Positions 9,289-19,609 of a stretch of DNA of 36,994 bases are shown here, piece after piece (position 1 is the first letter of the stretch; every line of letters begins with the position of its first letter). The stretch comes from Patescibacteria group bacterium UBA3291 (lineage in GTDB: Bacteria > Patescibacteriota > Gracilibacteria > Absconditabacterales > Absconditicoccaceae). Where the stretch lies: positions 1 to 36,994 of the forward strand of contig DETJ01000001.1 of NCBI GenBank assembly GCA_002361595.1, read 5' to 3'. A program made the translations under genes and the position numbers. The notes under the pieces are model-generated. The model was not told the DNA's origin and made no database searches. It worked only from the letters and a program-made list of their open reading frames with translations.

Positions 9289-9317
9289 TTGCATTTTTTG
9301 ATATTTTTGAGTATTAT
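9289..9317 (+). promoter_or_regulatory. promoter of the second giant paralogue (TTGC type)
   Basis: TTGCAT at 9289-9294, 17 bases, TATTAT at 9312-9317. It lies at the end of an AAGTCTGATTTTTTTT element that looks like a degraded copy of the psd terminator; the whole upstream region copies that of paralogue 1. Confidence 0.65.
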
Positions 9318-9347
9318 TAGTGTGTATTTTATATACCCATCAAAGCA

Positions 9348-12300
9348 ATGCCCGAAAGTCATGAAATGATTGGAATTAGTGATAAGGAAAAGATTATTGA
9401 AAATACTCAATTAGAATTAAAAGTATTAAAAGAATCTTTTACAGCAGAAGAACAGTTAAAACATGAAGTAAAACTTAGATGATTTTATAATTTAGATGAA
9501 AATTGAGAAAATATTAGTTTCAATATACGTAAAGTTAAAGAATACTTAGAATCAATTAAGGATAAGAGTTGGACAGATTTAGATGTAAAATCATCCGAAC
9601 TTGAAAAATGAGTACGAACTATGGCTATACAAATAGCTATAAATTATATTAATATGCAAAACTGAGAATCTACTAATAATATAGATTGGATTGATGGTAT
9701 TCGTGGGAATAAAACTTGGAAATGAATAAAAGAATTTCAAACAAAATATGAATTAAAAAATAAAGATGGATTACCCTGACGTGAAACTATAAATAAAATA
9801 TTAGAATTACTTGGAAGTAATGTACCCAAAACTAACACTCCTGAAACTCAAAATTGATGAATCAGTACTTGAAGAACTAATATACCAGCAACTGACACAC
9901 CAGAAACTAAGATATCAGGAATCAATACTTGAAAAATCAATACTTGAAGAATTCTAACACCTAGTGGAATAACTTTTTGAAGATTTAATAGCTGAGCACC
10001 CACCAGAATTAATGTTTTTAATATTTGAAATAATTTAACTTTAAACACAAATATTGATAGTAAAAAATATGTTAAATTATTATGAAATGTAAAATTTAAC
10101 ACTATTCCATGAGGTATAAATACTGTATGAAATACTAAGTGAAGAACAATTGTTGCCTGAAATGTTACTTGAATGGAATCTGCTGATTGAACTAATTTTA
10201 AATATAGATTAAACACTAAAACCAATAATAAATGATGAATAGAATGAATTATTTTTAAAAATTCTGAAGTACAAACGCTTTTGACTACTATCGTAGACCG
10301 TCAATGACAACAGATAAATACTAGCAAAAAACTATATCAAAAAAAAATAGAAGAGGAAAATTTGAAAGCAAAATGACAAACGGCCGAAAGTTTAGATCAA
10401 AATAAAGAAGCCGTAAAATCATTTGAAGATTATAAACACGAAAAATTTTCTCAAAAAAGCTTTGAAGAATTTGTACTCAGCGATGAATGAGTTGCTATAA
10501 TAACAAATGAAATACAATGACATATAGATACTTCTCATCAGAACGAAAATGGTGAATATGATAAGTTTTATGAGAATTATCCTGTTTCTGGAGCAAATCT
10601 AGAGATAAAACTAAGAGCTGCTTGGGAAACTAAAATATTGAAGAATTATCATAAAGAAATTAATTGAGACGATAATCAACTTTCTGAAGAAGAAAGACAA
10701 GCAAAGGAAGAAGAAATGGAAAAATTAGATGTTATATCCAACAAGATTACGTGATATGTGGATAAAATCGTATGAAATTATATGATATCTGGTAAGGAAA
10801 ACTTTAATCAGGATATAATGTGAGATTTAGAATCATTATTGTCTAAATGAACTCATTGAGCAAGTATTGATGATTTATTCTCTGATCAAAAATATAAAGA
10901 TACGTTTAAAGTTGTATTATGAGGAAAAATTAAAAACTATGGAATGCTTGTTCGTGAAGGTAATAACATTGATATAAACACATGAGATAAACAAATAGAT
11001 TTACAGTTAAAATCTTACTTATATATTTACTGAAGAATTTTCTATTCTAATTATTTTACTTCAAACAAAAATCCTAATTATTACGAAGAAATTCTTCCTG
11101 ATATAATGAGAGTTATTATGTCAGGTGATGATGTATCTCTAAAAGATACAATTAAACATAAAGAACTTTTAGAACTTGAAAAAAGATTAGAAGAACAAAG
11201 AAAGGAAAGAGATCTTAAGAGAAGACAAGAAGCAGCAAGAAGAAATAGGGAAAGAAATAGCTACTCATATAATAGAGGGAAATTTTGAAGAAGATTAAAT
11301 GTGGAGAAAATTAGTCCTGATGATATAGATAAAGCAACCTGAGCAGAAATTGTAGAAAATTCTGATATAGATTTATCGGATATTAAACCTAAATGAAATA
11401 TTTGAGAAACAATTTTAAACAGCTGATTAGCTAAACAAAAAGCATTCTGAATTGCCTGGGCGAACTTCAAAAAATCTAATATTTGAATAGAAAATATTGT
11501 TACTCCTGAAAATATGAGAGATTTATATAATATTGAGAGTAAAGATATCGATGAAAATGCCTGGAAAAATTTTCTTAATAGTGATATTATGCAGTGAAGA
11601 TCACAAGAAGATATAAATAAAATTCATAACGTTTTAAAATCATTCTCTAATGAGTTTTCGAAAGCTACTGAGATTATAACGTCATGAGCACATAAGCAAG
11701 AAGAAGCAGCAAATGAAGAAACTAAAATACATGCCCTTTGAGAAATAATCGATAATGTCAGGGATATTTTTGATATTATAGTAGAAAAACGGAAATGAGA
11801 TTCAGAATTTGAATGATTTAAATTTGATAAAAATGAGCCTGTAAAAAGGGAATGAGACAATATTATAATGTCTGGAACTTTTAATTGAAGTAATATAAAT
11901 ATACGCTACGATCTCAAATCTTGAAAATTATTTATGAACCCATTTCTTCAAACAGCTCCTTGAATAATTATCATTTGAAATAATACCGATGCAAATATCA
12001 AAATATGAGAATTAGATTCCTTTGATACAATTTTGAATAAGCATTACAATGCACCTAATATCACATTAAATAGAGTAACTCCAGCGAGATATATGTGAAA
12101 TCAAAACATTCCAAATCAGAATCCAAAAATCAATCAATGACCTACACCATCCAATTTATCAGAAAATTCACGTGATAATAGTACCAGGATATGATCACAA
12201 TCTCATTATCAACCTCAAGCATCTAGGATTATTGATAAACATAAGAAAAGAATTGAAGATATTAAACAAAAATACGAAGACATGTTATATAAAAAAATCG

Positions 12301-12839
12301 ATATGATTGGAAATAATATTATGGAAAACACAAAAAGACAAAGTGCCGTAAACTCTACTGTAACAAAATTTATGAAAACTTTCAATATAATTACTGAATG
12401 ACAAGAAGGTAAAACTATAGAATTCAATGATTGATGAAATTGATCTGATTTGTTTGATTTATTGGAAATTATAAACAATTCTCCTTCCGAAACTTTGGAT
12501 AAATTTCAGTTAATTATGAAAGAACTCGCAGAATATTCATGATTGAATTGGTGAAGTAACAATATATCTTGACCTCAAAAGAATTCAGAATATAAAGATA
12601 TATTTGAAAAAAATAATGATAATGAAAATATATCATTAATAAAAACGTGTAAAGATGATTTTTCGGCTAAGTTTGAATCTTTAGCAGGTAAGTCTAGTTT
12701 TGAATCTGGATATAAACTTTGATTTGCTCAAATGATAAAAGAAAGATTTACCAATAAGGATAGTAAGCCAAATTGGAAACTAGATGAAACAGAAATGCGT
12801 AAATTCTTTACAAAAGCCTGACTTAATTGTCCGATTTAG
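9348..12839 (+). CDS. giant protein of unknown function with a PG_binding_1-like domain, paralogue 2
   Basis: 1163 residues, no signal peptide seen. At about residues 112-157 is a stretch of the form DGIRGNKTWKGIKEFQ then DGLPGRETINKILELL, the pattern of the peptidoglycan-binding domain PG_binding_1. It is followed by a Thr/Pro/Asn/Gly low-complexity linker (about 160-225, with TPETQ/TPETK, STGR/NTGR repeats). A charged coiled-coil (EKRLEEQRKERDLKRRQEAA) sits near 598-620. The block GDNIIMSGTFNGSNINIRY, DLKSGKLFMNPF, IGELDSFDTIL starting near 836 and the C-terminal block with FMKTFNII near 1008 match paralogue 1 in order and spacing. The two genes therefore arose by tandem duplication and diverged mainly in their N-terminal halves. 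UGA supplies most glycines. A short CCGA/TCGG hairpin with TTTAATT overlaps the stop. Confidence 0.88.
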
Positions 12840-12885
12840 TCGGTTTAATTAAATCAATATTTATAATTTAACAAAAACAAATAAA

Positions 12886-14466
12886 ATGAATGAAAAGCAT
12901 ATAAACATCCAAGAAAATAAAGAAATATTTAGTGCAAAAATAGTATCTTTTGATATTCAGAATTGAAGTGGCCATATTGTAATGATTAATTCAGAACAGG
13001 CTGCTGAATATGGAATAAAAGATGATGATAAAATTTCATTAATCAGAAGGAATGAAGAATTTGTGGTAGATGTATCTCTTACGGATAGTTATGTACAAGC
13101 TAACGAAATCTGAGTAACTAAAGATTTTATGGATGAATATCCTGTAATGGAATGAGATACTGTGATTGTAAGTTTCGTAAAAAATAATCCTCTTTCAATG
13201 CAGGCAATTAGAAAGAAAATGCTCTGAAAAAAAATAACTGATGAAGAAATTGATGCAATTATTGAGGATATTAAAGATAATAAAATTCATGATTTAGTAT
13301 TAGCTTATTATGTAGCGACTAGTTTTTTCTATAAATCTGATGTACATGAATTAGCATATACAACTAAAGCAACGGCATATACATGAGACATGTATCGTTT
13401 TCCATGAATAGTAGCCGGAAAATATTGTATCTGATGAGTACCAGGAAATGAGACGACTATGATTGTAGTTCCAATCCTAGCATCTTTATGAATCACCATG
13501 CCAAAAACTTTTTCAAAAGCAATCACCTCTCCTGCTGCAACTGGAGAATGTGTAAATGTTTTGATGGATATTGAATTTGATAAATCAGAAGTTATCAGAC
13601 TTACTGATAAAGTATGAGCATGTTTAGTATGGAATGAAAAGCTGAATTTAGCACCAGTTAATGATAGAATTATTAAAGTTTCATCACCTCTATGAATGGA
13701 ACCATATGCAAGAATGATTTCCTCAATTATGGCAAAAAATTATGCAATGTGAATTAATCACTGTCTAATCGATATTCCTATGTGACCTACTGCAAAAGTT
13801 GCTACTATGAAAGATGCAAAAAGAGTCGCAAAACGTTTTAGAGAGATCTGAGAATATCTCTGAATAAAAATGGATGTTCAAATTACTGATGGAAGCCAAC
13901 CAATTGGTAGATGAATTTGAGCATGTCTTCAAGCAAGAGAAGCTCTTAGAATTTTACAGCAATATAAAACAAGATCTGAAGATTTGGAGAATAAAGTAAT
14001 ATTTCTCGCTTCTAAGCTACTAGTACTATGTTGAGCAGCAAGTAATATGAAAAATGCTGAGAATTTAGTAAAAGCTCAATTAAATAATTGAGAAGCATGG
14101 AAAAAAATGCAAGAAATCATAAAAGCTCAGAACTGAAATCCTAATATTAAATCTGAAGATATTCAGCTTGGTAAATTTTCTCATGATGTCGTTGCAGATA
14201 AAGACTGTATAATTACTAAGGTCGATATGAAACATTTGAATACAATGGTTAGATGATTAGGAGCCCCAAAACAGTATGAAGCATGAATATATTTACACAA
14301 AAAATTATGAGATAAAGTAAAAAAATGAGAAGTAATTTATACCATGTATTCAAATTCAGCTAATAAATTAAATCTAATAAAAGACATGCAAAAAGAAAAA
14401 GATTTCTATACATATTCTAACAAGATTAAAGATAAGATTAAAAATGTAATAAAAAAGCTGACTTAA
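12886..14466 (+). CDS. deoA: AMP phosphorylase (archaeal-type thymidine phosphorylase family)
   Basis: 526 residues, similar to archaeal AMP phosphorylase (about 500). It splits AMP with phosphate into adenine and ribose-1,5-bisphosphate, the first step of the pathway that feeds RuBisCO. The N-terminal domain of about 85 residues found in the AMP enzyme but not in short thymidine phosphorylases is present. The phosphorylase core shows TKATAYTGDMYRFPGIVAGKY, short pieces such as GGVPGNETTMI, SPAATGECVNVLMD and IDIPMGPTAKV, and the late DGSQPIGRGIGACLQAREAL. By my count about three quarters of its glycines are UGA. It follows paralogue 2 by 46 bases with no obvious strong promoter, so read-through from upstream is possible. 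RuBisCO is 11 kb downstream on the same strand. Confidence 0.93.
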
Positions 14467-14482
14467 TTGTCAGCTTTTATTT
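14451..14482. terminator. bidirectional terminator between deoA and rseP
   Basis: Stem AAAAGCTGAC / GTCAGCTTTT with a TTAATT-type loop, A-run on the left and T-run on the right. It overlaps the last codons of deoA and ends six bases before the rseP stop, so it can end both convergent transcripts. Confidence 0.88.
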
Positions 14483-14487
14483 ATAAT

Positions 14488-15687
14488 TTAACTTAAAAAT
14501 GGAATATTTACTCACCAAAAGACTATCAAATCCTTGATAATTATAACTACTCACAGTAATAATATTAAGTAAAAGAAGAACATATTTACATATCATTCAT
14601 ATCTGAAATATTTTTCTGGTTTAATTTTAAATATCGACTGAAGAATCATTCACACTGCCCTACCTCAATCTAATGCTGGGATAGGTAATATATTAAATAT
14701 AGCAAGAGCTAAAGAAATGATAGCAGCAAAAGCAAAATAAGCTCACCATCATCACATTTCATAGAACAATCATCAGATTTTTACTGCTCAAACTGGTCAC
14801 GATAAATTATTTAGTGCATTTTTCATTTCTCATTTATTAAACGAAAATAATCACTTTCAAAGAATTCATAATGCATTCATTGTTAGATTCCATTCTGCTC
14901 AAATTTCATGGAGTGCGGCAATCATTGCTCATCAAAATCCAAATTTTATATCATTAAGTTGAATATCTCAGTTTTCTGAAATAATTATTCAAAATGTACA
15001 AGTTCATTCGCAATAAAACTCTTCTGTATCAAGTTCTATATCTCACCTCTGAATAGTTATAGTATGAGAAGCATCTGCAGATGATGCCATCAAATCCAAG
15101 AATGTGAGATATTCCACATCCTTTCAATCGAATTTCATTATTACATCATCTGGTCTTAAATCTATCTGCTCTCATAATCATCATTCAGTTACTTCTTGAA
15201 TTAATACTCCACTTTCAACCTGTCATGTAAGAAATCATTGTTCTCTTAAAAAAGTTGGACTAGCCATCAAATAACTTGTAGATCATTTATCTTCGGCCAC
15301 TTGAGAAACAGAAAGTGGCTGAACTCAGTGTAAAAATATACAAGTGAATATCACCCATGCTGTCAAAAAATTCATTGTAACTCATGCGAAAATCACGATT
15401 AATCTTTTCCATAATGGAGCTGTAAAAAGCGTATTTGGATTTTTGAATGATTCCTTATCAGTTGGATCATCTCACTCAATTTGACAGAATCATCCAAGAG
15501 GAATCCAGTTTAATGTATATTGTGTTCACTTTTTATCTTTCCATAAATTGCAAATCTTTGGAGGCAATCAGATTCAGAATTCTGGCACTTTCATTCAGCA
15601 CTTCCTAGCTGCTATAAAGTGTCCAAATTCATGTAAAACTACCAAAACCATAAATACTACAATTCATAATATTACTAATCGTCGCAT
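14488..15687 (-). CDS. rseP: site-2 membrane metalloprotease RseP (M50 family)
   Basis: 399 residues. Intramembrane zinc protease that cuts membrane-bound regulators or signal-peptide remnants. HEFGH at residues 19-23 in the first membrane helix gives the two His ligands and catalytic Glu. The third ligand is in NILPIPALDGGRA near residue 340, the family's NxxPxPxLDGG motif. A PDZ-like domain lies between (VLIQEVTEGG, then RPDDVIMKFDGKDV). The last third carries the remaining membrane helices. It is 25 bases downstream of recX on the same strand, so both are probably transcribed together. Several conserved Gly are UGA, including both in LDGG context and in the PDZ loop. Confidence 0.95.
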
Positions 15688-15712
15688 ATTTATTTAAATT
15701 TTAAGATATAAA

Positions 15713-16162
15713 TTAGTTATTTTCTGCTCACTCTTTGATAACGGATTTGATATCAGCTAACTGATATCATCTTCTCATTAATTTTTGAATAATATCAAAT
15801 CAGTCTACTCATTTTTTCTTGTACGCTTCTATTTCTTTTTTAATAGCTTTACGCATTCAATTAGTCAATTCTTCCTGATTTTCTGAGATTTTTTTGGATA
15901 ATAATCATTTATCAATTCCACGTTGGATAAGTTTTTGCTTGATGATGAATAATGGACGTCATTTTTTCTCTACCTCTGAATACAAGAAACTTTCCGTAAA
16001 TTTTTCATCATTAATAAAATCATTCTTTTTTAGAACATCCATACAATGAGAAATATCATCAGAATTATATCATTTCTTGTAAAGGATTATACGTATTTCT
16101 TGCTCAGTTTTTGGATAACGAGAAAGATATCATATTGCATAATCGATAGCAGATTGGGCCAT
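15713..16162 (-). CDS. recX: RecX-family regulatory protein
   Basis: 149 residues, typical for RecX, which binds RecA filaments and limits recombination. The three-helix repeat pattern is visible: YAIGYLSRYPKTEQEIRIIL with KGY, then CMDVLKKNDFINDEKFTESFL, then KGRPLFIIKQKLIQRGID and, at the end, VDGFDIIQKLMRRGYQLADI. The R..G and L....R.. periodicity is that of RecX. The start at 16162 is chosen because a TTGCTT/TATATC promoter lies about 40 bases upstream. No recA is in the window. rseP follows in the same direction. Confidence 0.82.
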
Positions 16163-16198
16163 TTATTTCAGTGAACATTCAAAAATAAACTATGGAAA

Positions 16199-16226
16199 GA
16201 TATACAAAAACTTATATTAAAAGCAA
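16199..16226 (-). promoter_or_regulatory. promoter of recX-rseP (TTGC type)
   Basis: Minus strand TTGCTT (16226-16221), 16 bases, TATATC (16204-16199). It is back-to-back with the promoter at 16256-16284. Confidence 0.5.
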
Positions 16227-16255
16227 GAATAAAAGTAAATTTTCTTGGTAGAAAT

Positions 16256-16284
16256 TTGACAAAAATGGTAAGAATAAGTATAAT
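16256..16284 (+). promoter_or_regulatory. consensus promoter of the 74-residue protein gene
   Basis: TTGACA at 16256-16261, 17 bases, TATAAT at 16279-16284: a full sigma70 consensus, about 28 bases before the ATG at 16312. Confidence 0.8.
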
Positions 16285-16311
16285 TAAGTGTTTATTTAAT
16301 ATTATATCACT

Positions 16312-16536
16312 ATGAATAAACAAAAAGTTCTCAAAATTCTAAACGATTTGAAACCATATTGGGATTTAGCAGAATGATTGATTGCTTTGATTGAAGCTGG
16401 ATTTATGGATAAAGACACATATCAAAATATGCTATTCATGATTGCATCAGCTATCAAAAAAATGCCTGAATGAGAAGATAAAGAAAAGTTAAAAAAAGAA
16501 TTTGAAGAAATTAAAAACAGTGAGATTAAAAAATAA
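16312..16536 (+). CDS. small helical protein of unknown function
   Basis: 74 residues, MNKQKVLKILNDLKPYWDLA at the start, then two amphipathic helices (GLIALIEAGFMDKDTYQNML and FMIASAIKKM) and a highly charged Lys/Glu tail. It contains two UGA glycines. It is expressed from a perfect consensus promoter and is followed 28 bases later by the metallopeptidase-like gene, so the two form a probable operon. I do not recognise it; the size and position would fit a partner, inhibitor or regulator of the next protein, which is only a guess. Confidence 0.72.
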
Positions 16537-16564
16537 TTCGTTATAGTTATTGTATTGTACTAAT

Positions 16565-17092
16565 ATGAAATTTCTTAAAGAATACAAAGAAGAAAATATA
16601 TCTTCACAAAATAGTATTGATCAAATTTCCACATCCATTTTTTCAGTTTTCTCAATAAATTGAGTCCAATATAAAACAAGAAAAATATCAAATTCTATAG
16701 AGGAAGGAAATAAATTATGATTAAATATTAAGATTTCAGTCCCCATCTACTACCTTGAATGAAGTTGATGATTAAGAAAATGAGCATACGTTAAAGAAAA
16801 AGATATTATTTTTATGTTTGATAATGCTGACGATATAACATTGAAGCATGAAATTATTCATAGCATAGAATACAATAAACCTATATCTCATAAATTACAA
16901 AAATTTTATGAATTAGTAAAAAATAAAATTTCAGAAGAATCTTTTGATGGAAAAGTAGCTAGTTTTAATTTTATGAAGGATATTCACGAATTTATTGCTG
17001 ATGGATATAGCAGGCAACCTTTTATTAACGCTCTAAAGAAGGAATGACTTTATGAAAAATTTTTGGAAAATACTAGATATATTTTTGAATAA
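16565..17092 (+). CDS. zincin-like metallopeptidase domain protein (ATLF/M34-like)
   Basis: 175 residues, no signal peptide. KHEIIH at about residues 94-99 is a canonical HExxH zinc motif (His95, Glu96, His99). About 42 residues later comes KDIHEFIADGYSR with Glu142, like the EFxA third-ligand helix of anthrax lethal factor-type and related gluzincin domains. This gives two His and one Glu for zinc. The middle region (VYYLEG-like IYYLEGSGGLRKG) contains clustered UGA glycines. The protein probably cleaves peptide bonds in the cytoplasm or is exported by an unseen route. It shares a transcript with the 74-residue protein and ends just before a terminator hairpin at 17137. It could instead be an inactive homologue, but all three ligands are present. 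Confidence 0.7.
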
Positions 17093-17110
17093 TATTTTCT
17101 ATACTAAAAT

Positions 17111-17139
17111 TTGCATTTTATAACATTTCTGAATATAAT
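17111..17139 (+). promoter_or_regulatory. promoter of the pilB-like gene (TTGC type)
   Basis: TTGCAT at 17111-17116, 17 bases, TATAAT at 17134-17139, 48 bases before the ATG. The -10 box overlaps the left arm of the terminator hairpin of the gene before. Confidence 0.75.
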
Positions 17140-17167
17140 TAGACTGTGTTGAGTCTAATTTTTATTT
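17137..17167 (+). terminator. intrinsic terminator after the metallopeptidase-like gene, overlapping the next promoter
   Basis: Stem AATTAGACT / AGTCTAATT (17137-17160) with a 6-base loop followed by TTTATTTATT. Because it begins inside the -10 box, transcripts from the 17111 promoter would start inside the hairpin and escape it. Confidence 0.75.
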
Positions 17168-17186
17168 ATTAGTAATTATCTACTTT

Positions 17187-18776
17187 ATGCCAAACCAGTT
17201 GATAAATACGATATTGGAAGTAAGTGATGTAAAGGCATTACAAGTAGATTTTTCACAACTAAAAAAAATCTCACGTAAAGATGCAGAAGCGACTCAAATT
17301 ATTATGTATTATAAAGATGAAGAAAACTGTATTCATATTCTTACTACTAATAATTTTCCTGAAGATTTACAAAAAGTTCTTAACCAATTAGATAATAAAT
17401 GACTAAAAAATAAAGTTTTTTATACTTCTATAGAGTGATTTACTGAATGACTTAAATGGTATGATGAGCTCGAAAATGAAGAGAAAAAAGAAAAAGAAGA
17501 AAGTGAAAGAAGAGAAAAAGCTGAATGAGATTCTGCGATTACATTAATGAAACAATTTTTTACAAAAAAGGATTCTCTAGATCCTGGAGAATTTATTCTA
17601 GAAATGGTTAGATTATGATTTCAATCTGGTGCCTCTGACATGCATTTTCAGCCAGAATGAAAAAACGTAACTATGCGTCTCCGTTTGGATGGAATTTTGC
17701 AAGATGTAGTCAATTTTGATGCCAAAGATTTCTGGAAATATTTACAGAAGTTAAAATTCATATCATGAGTAAAGATGAATGTTGATTATCTTCCTCAAGA
17801 TGGAAGATTCTCTTTTGAGGCGACAAATCATGAATGATCAAAGAAAAAAGTGGACGCCAGGGTAAATTTTATGCCATGAATGGCTTCAGAATCAACTGTA
17901 ATCAGATTTTTGGATTCTGAAAAATGAATATCAACCTTTGAAGAAATATGATTCACTGATAAAAATTATGACATTCTAAATAAACATATTTCAAAAACTA
18001 CTGGAATGATAATAGTTACATGACCTACTGGATCATGAAAGACTACTACATTATATTCTATTTTAAATTATCTAAATAGGTGAACAAATAAAATTATCAC
18101 ATTGGAGGATCCTATTGAATATGAAATGCCATGAATACAGCAATCTCAGATTAATTACGCTAAAAATTATGATTACGAAACTGGACTAAAAGCCATACTA
18201 CGTCATGATCCTGATATTATATTAGTTTGAGAAACTAGATCTAAAGAAACTGCAGATATCGCTGTAAATGCTGCATTAACGTGACATCTAGTCTTTACTA
18301 CATTACATACGAATTCAGCGATTGCATCCATTCCGCGTTTACTTTCAATGTGAGTAGAGCCTTATTTATTAGCACCTGCAATCCAATTAGTATTGTGACA
18401 ACGTTTGGTTCGTAAAGTTTGTCCAGATTGTTCTCACAAAAGACCTGCAACATACGCGGAGCAATCTGAAATTGAACAAGCATTAAAGAGATTGAATGAT
18501 GCATGAATATCTAATTTACCAGCATTTGATGGAACAATTATTACTACCGAATGATGTTCACACTGTAATGAAACATGATATCAGGGTAGATTAGCAATTT
18601 TAGAAGCTCTTGAAATAACTGAAGATATGAGAAATCTCATAATTGACAGAGAATCTGAGGCTTGAATATTAACTAAAGCACGCGCAAATTGATTTATTAC
18701 GCTACAAGAGGATTGAATTATAAAAGTATTAAGATGAGATACTACATTGGACGAAATTCATAGAGTAATAGAGTAA
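17187..18776 (+). CDS. pilB: type IV pilus / type II secretion assembly ATPase (PilB/GspE family)
   Basis: 529 residues. Hexameric ATPase that powers pilus extension or pseudopilus assembly at the inner membrane. A poorly conserved N-terminal domain and a charged Glu/Lys linker (about residues 92-118) precede the core. GASDMHFQPE starts the N2 domain. Walker A GPTGSGKTT is at 279-287 with two of three Gly encoded by UGA. The Asp box (ITLEDPIEYEMPG), the Walker B region (LRHDPDIILVGETR) and the His box (TGHLVFTTLHTN) follow. A CPDC...CSHC tetracysteine zinc site lies near 410-460, which distinguishes PilB/GspE from PilT. No other pilus gene is adjacent, so the choice between pilB and gspE rests on family likeness alone. 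Confidence 0.93.
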
Positions 18777-18793
18777 TAATATAAATAATAGGA

Positions 18794-18821
18794 AACAAGA
18801 TGATTACATCTTGTTTTTTTA
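18794..18821 (+). terminator. intrinsic terminator after pilB
   Basis: Stem AACAAGATG / CATCTTGTT with loop ATTA and a run of T. Confidence 0.92.
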
Positions 18822-18846
18822 TAATAATTGATTAGTTTGTGTAATT

Positions 18847-19605
18847 ATGAAAAATCAAACTTTTACAATATATTTTGATGAAGCAGGGAGATGACCCTTA
18901 GCAGGTCCTCTTTTTATATGACTTGTATGTCCCATTACCAAACTTTCCAAAAAAGAATTACTCCCCTTTTGTGATAGTAAACAGATTACAGAATCCAGGA
19001 GAGAAAAACTTTTCACATATATAGAAAGGTTAAAATCTGAATGAAAAATCATTTCCATTCCTGCTTGGATGACTGCTGCTGAAATCGATAAATATGGGAT
19101 GAGTAATGCCCTTCACTTAGCAATTATTAGATGAATGATTCAGATTTTTAATGAGCTATTTCCTGAGACTAAGATTAGTAATGAATTACCAGATCCCTTA
19201 TCTATCAAAATAAAACCAAATCTGAAATATACCGATGTTTTGAATTACTTTTCTGAGCTAAGTGCTAAGTGACTAAAAATCGAATTAGTCATGGATGGAA
19301 ACCGTGATTTCTGACTGAGAAAAATGTTTCCTTTTCGAGAAATAGAAACTATAATTTCCTGAGATGCAAAGGTAAAAGAAATCTGAATGGCATCGATTAT
19401 TGCTAAAGTTTCACGTGATCGCATCATGGAATCTTTACCAAAAAAATATGCTAAATATAATTTTGATAAACATAAGTGATATGGAACTAAGGAACATAAG
19501 GATTTATTAGGAAAATATGGTCCAAGCGATATCCATCGTAAACTATTTTTGAAATGGATATTCCCAGACCATACTTTCGTTAAAAAATTACCAGAAAAAT
19601 TCTAA
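18847..19605 (+). CDS. rnhB: ribonuclease HII
   Basis: 252 residues. Removes ribonucleotides from DNA and RNA primers. FDEAGRGPLAGP at about residues 10-21 carries the first Asp/Glu pair; CDSKQITESRRE follows; GDAKVKEIGMASIIAKVSRDR and later HKGYGTKEH and PSDIHRKLF are the family blocks. VMDGNRDF supplies another acidic residue. An extra segment between about residues 95 and 130 (with PETKISNELPDPLSIKIKP) makes it longer than most bacterial RNase HII of about 200 residues. The second and fourth Gly of the first motif region are UGA. The gene ends four bases from the convergent PH-domain gene. Confidence 0.95.
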
Positions 19606-19609
19606 TATA

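Noticed and set aside
9848..10225. 125-residue hydrophobic minus-strand frame
   Set aside because: It lies antisense to the Thr/Gly-rich linker of giant paralogue 2, has no promoter or terminator and repeats QVL/GIL motifs created by the complement of the low-complexity codons.
18298..18504. Several 60-70 residue minus-strand frames in pilB, rnhB and RuBisCO
   Set aside because: They overlap strongly supported genes and have no ordinary starts or signals of their own.
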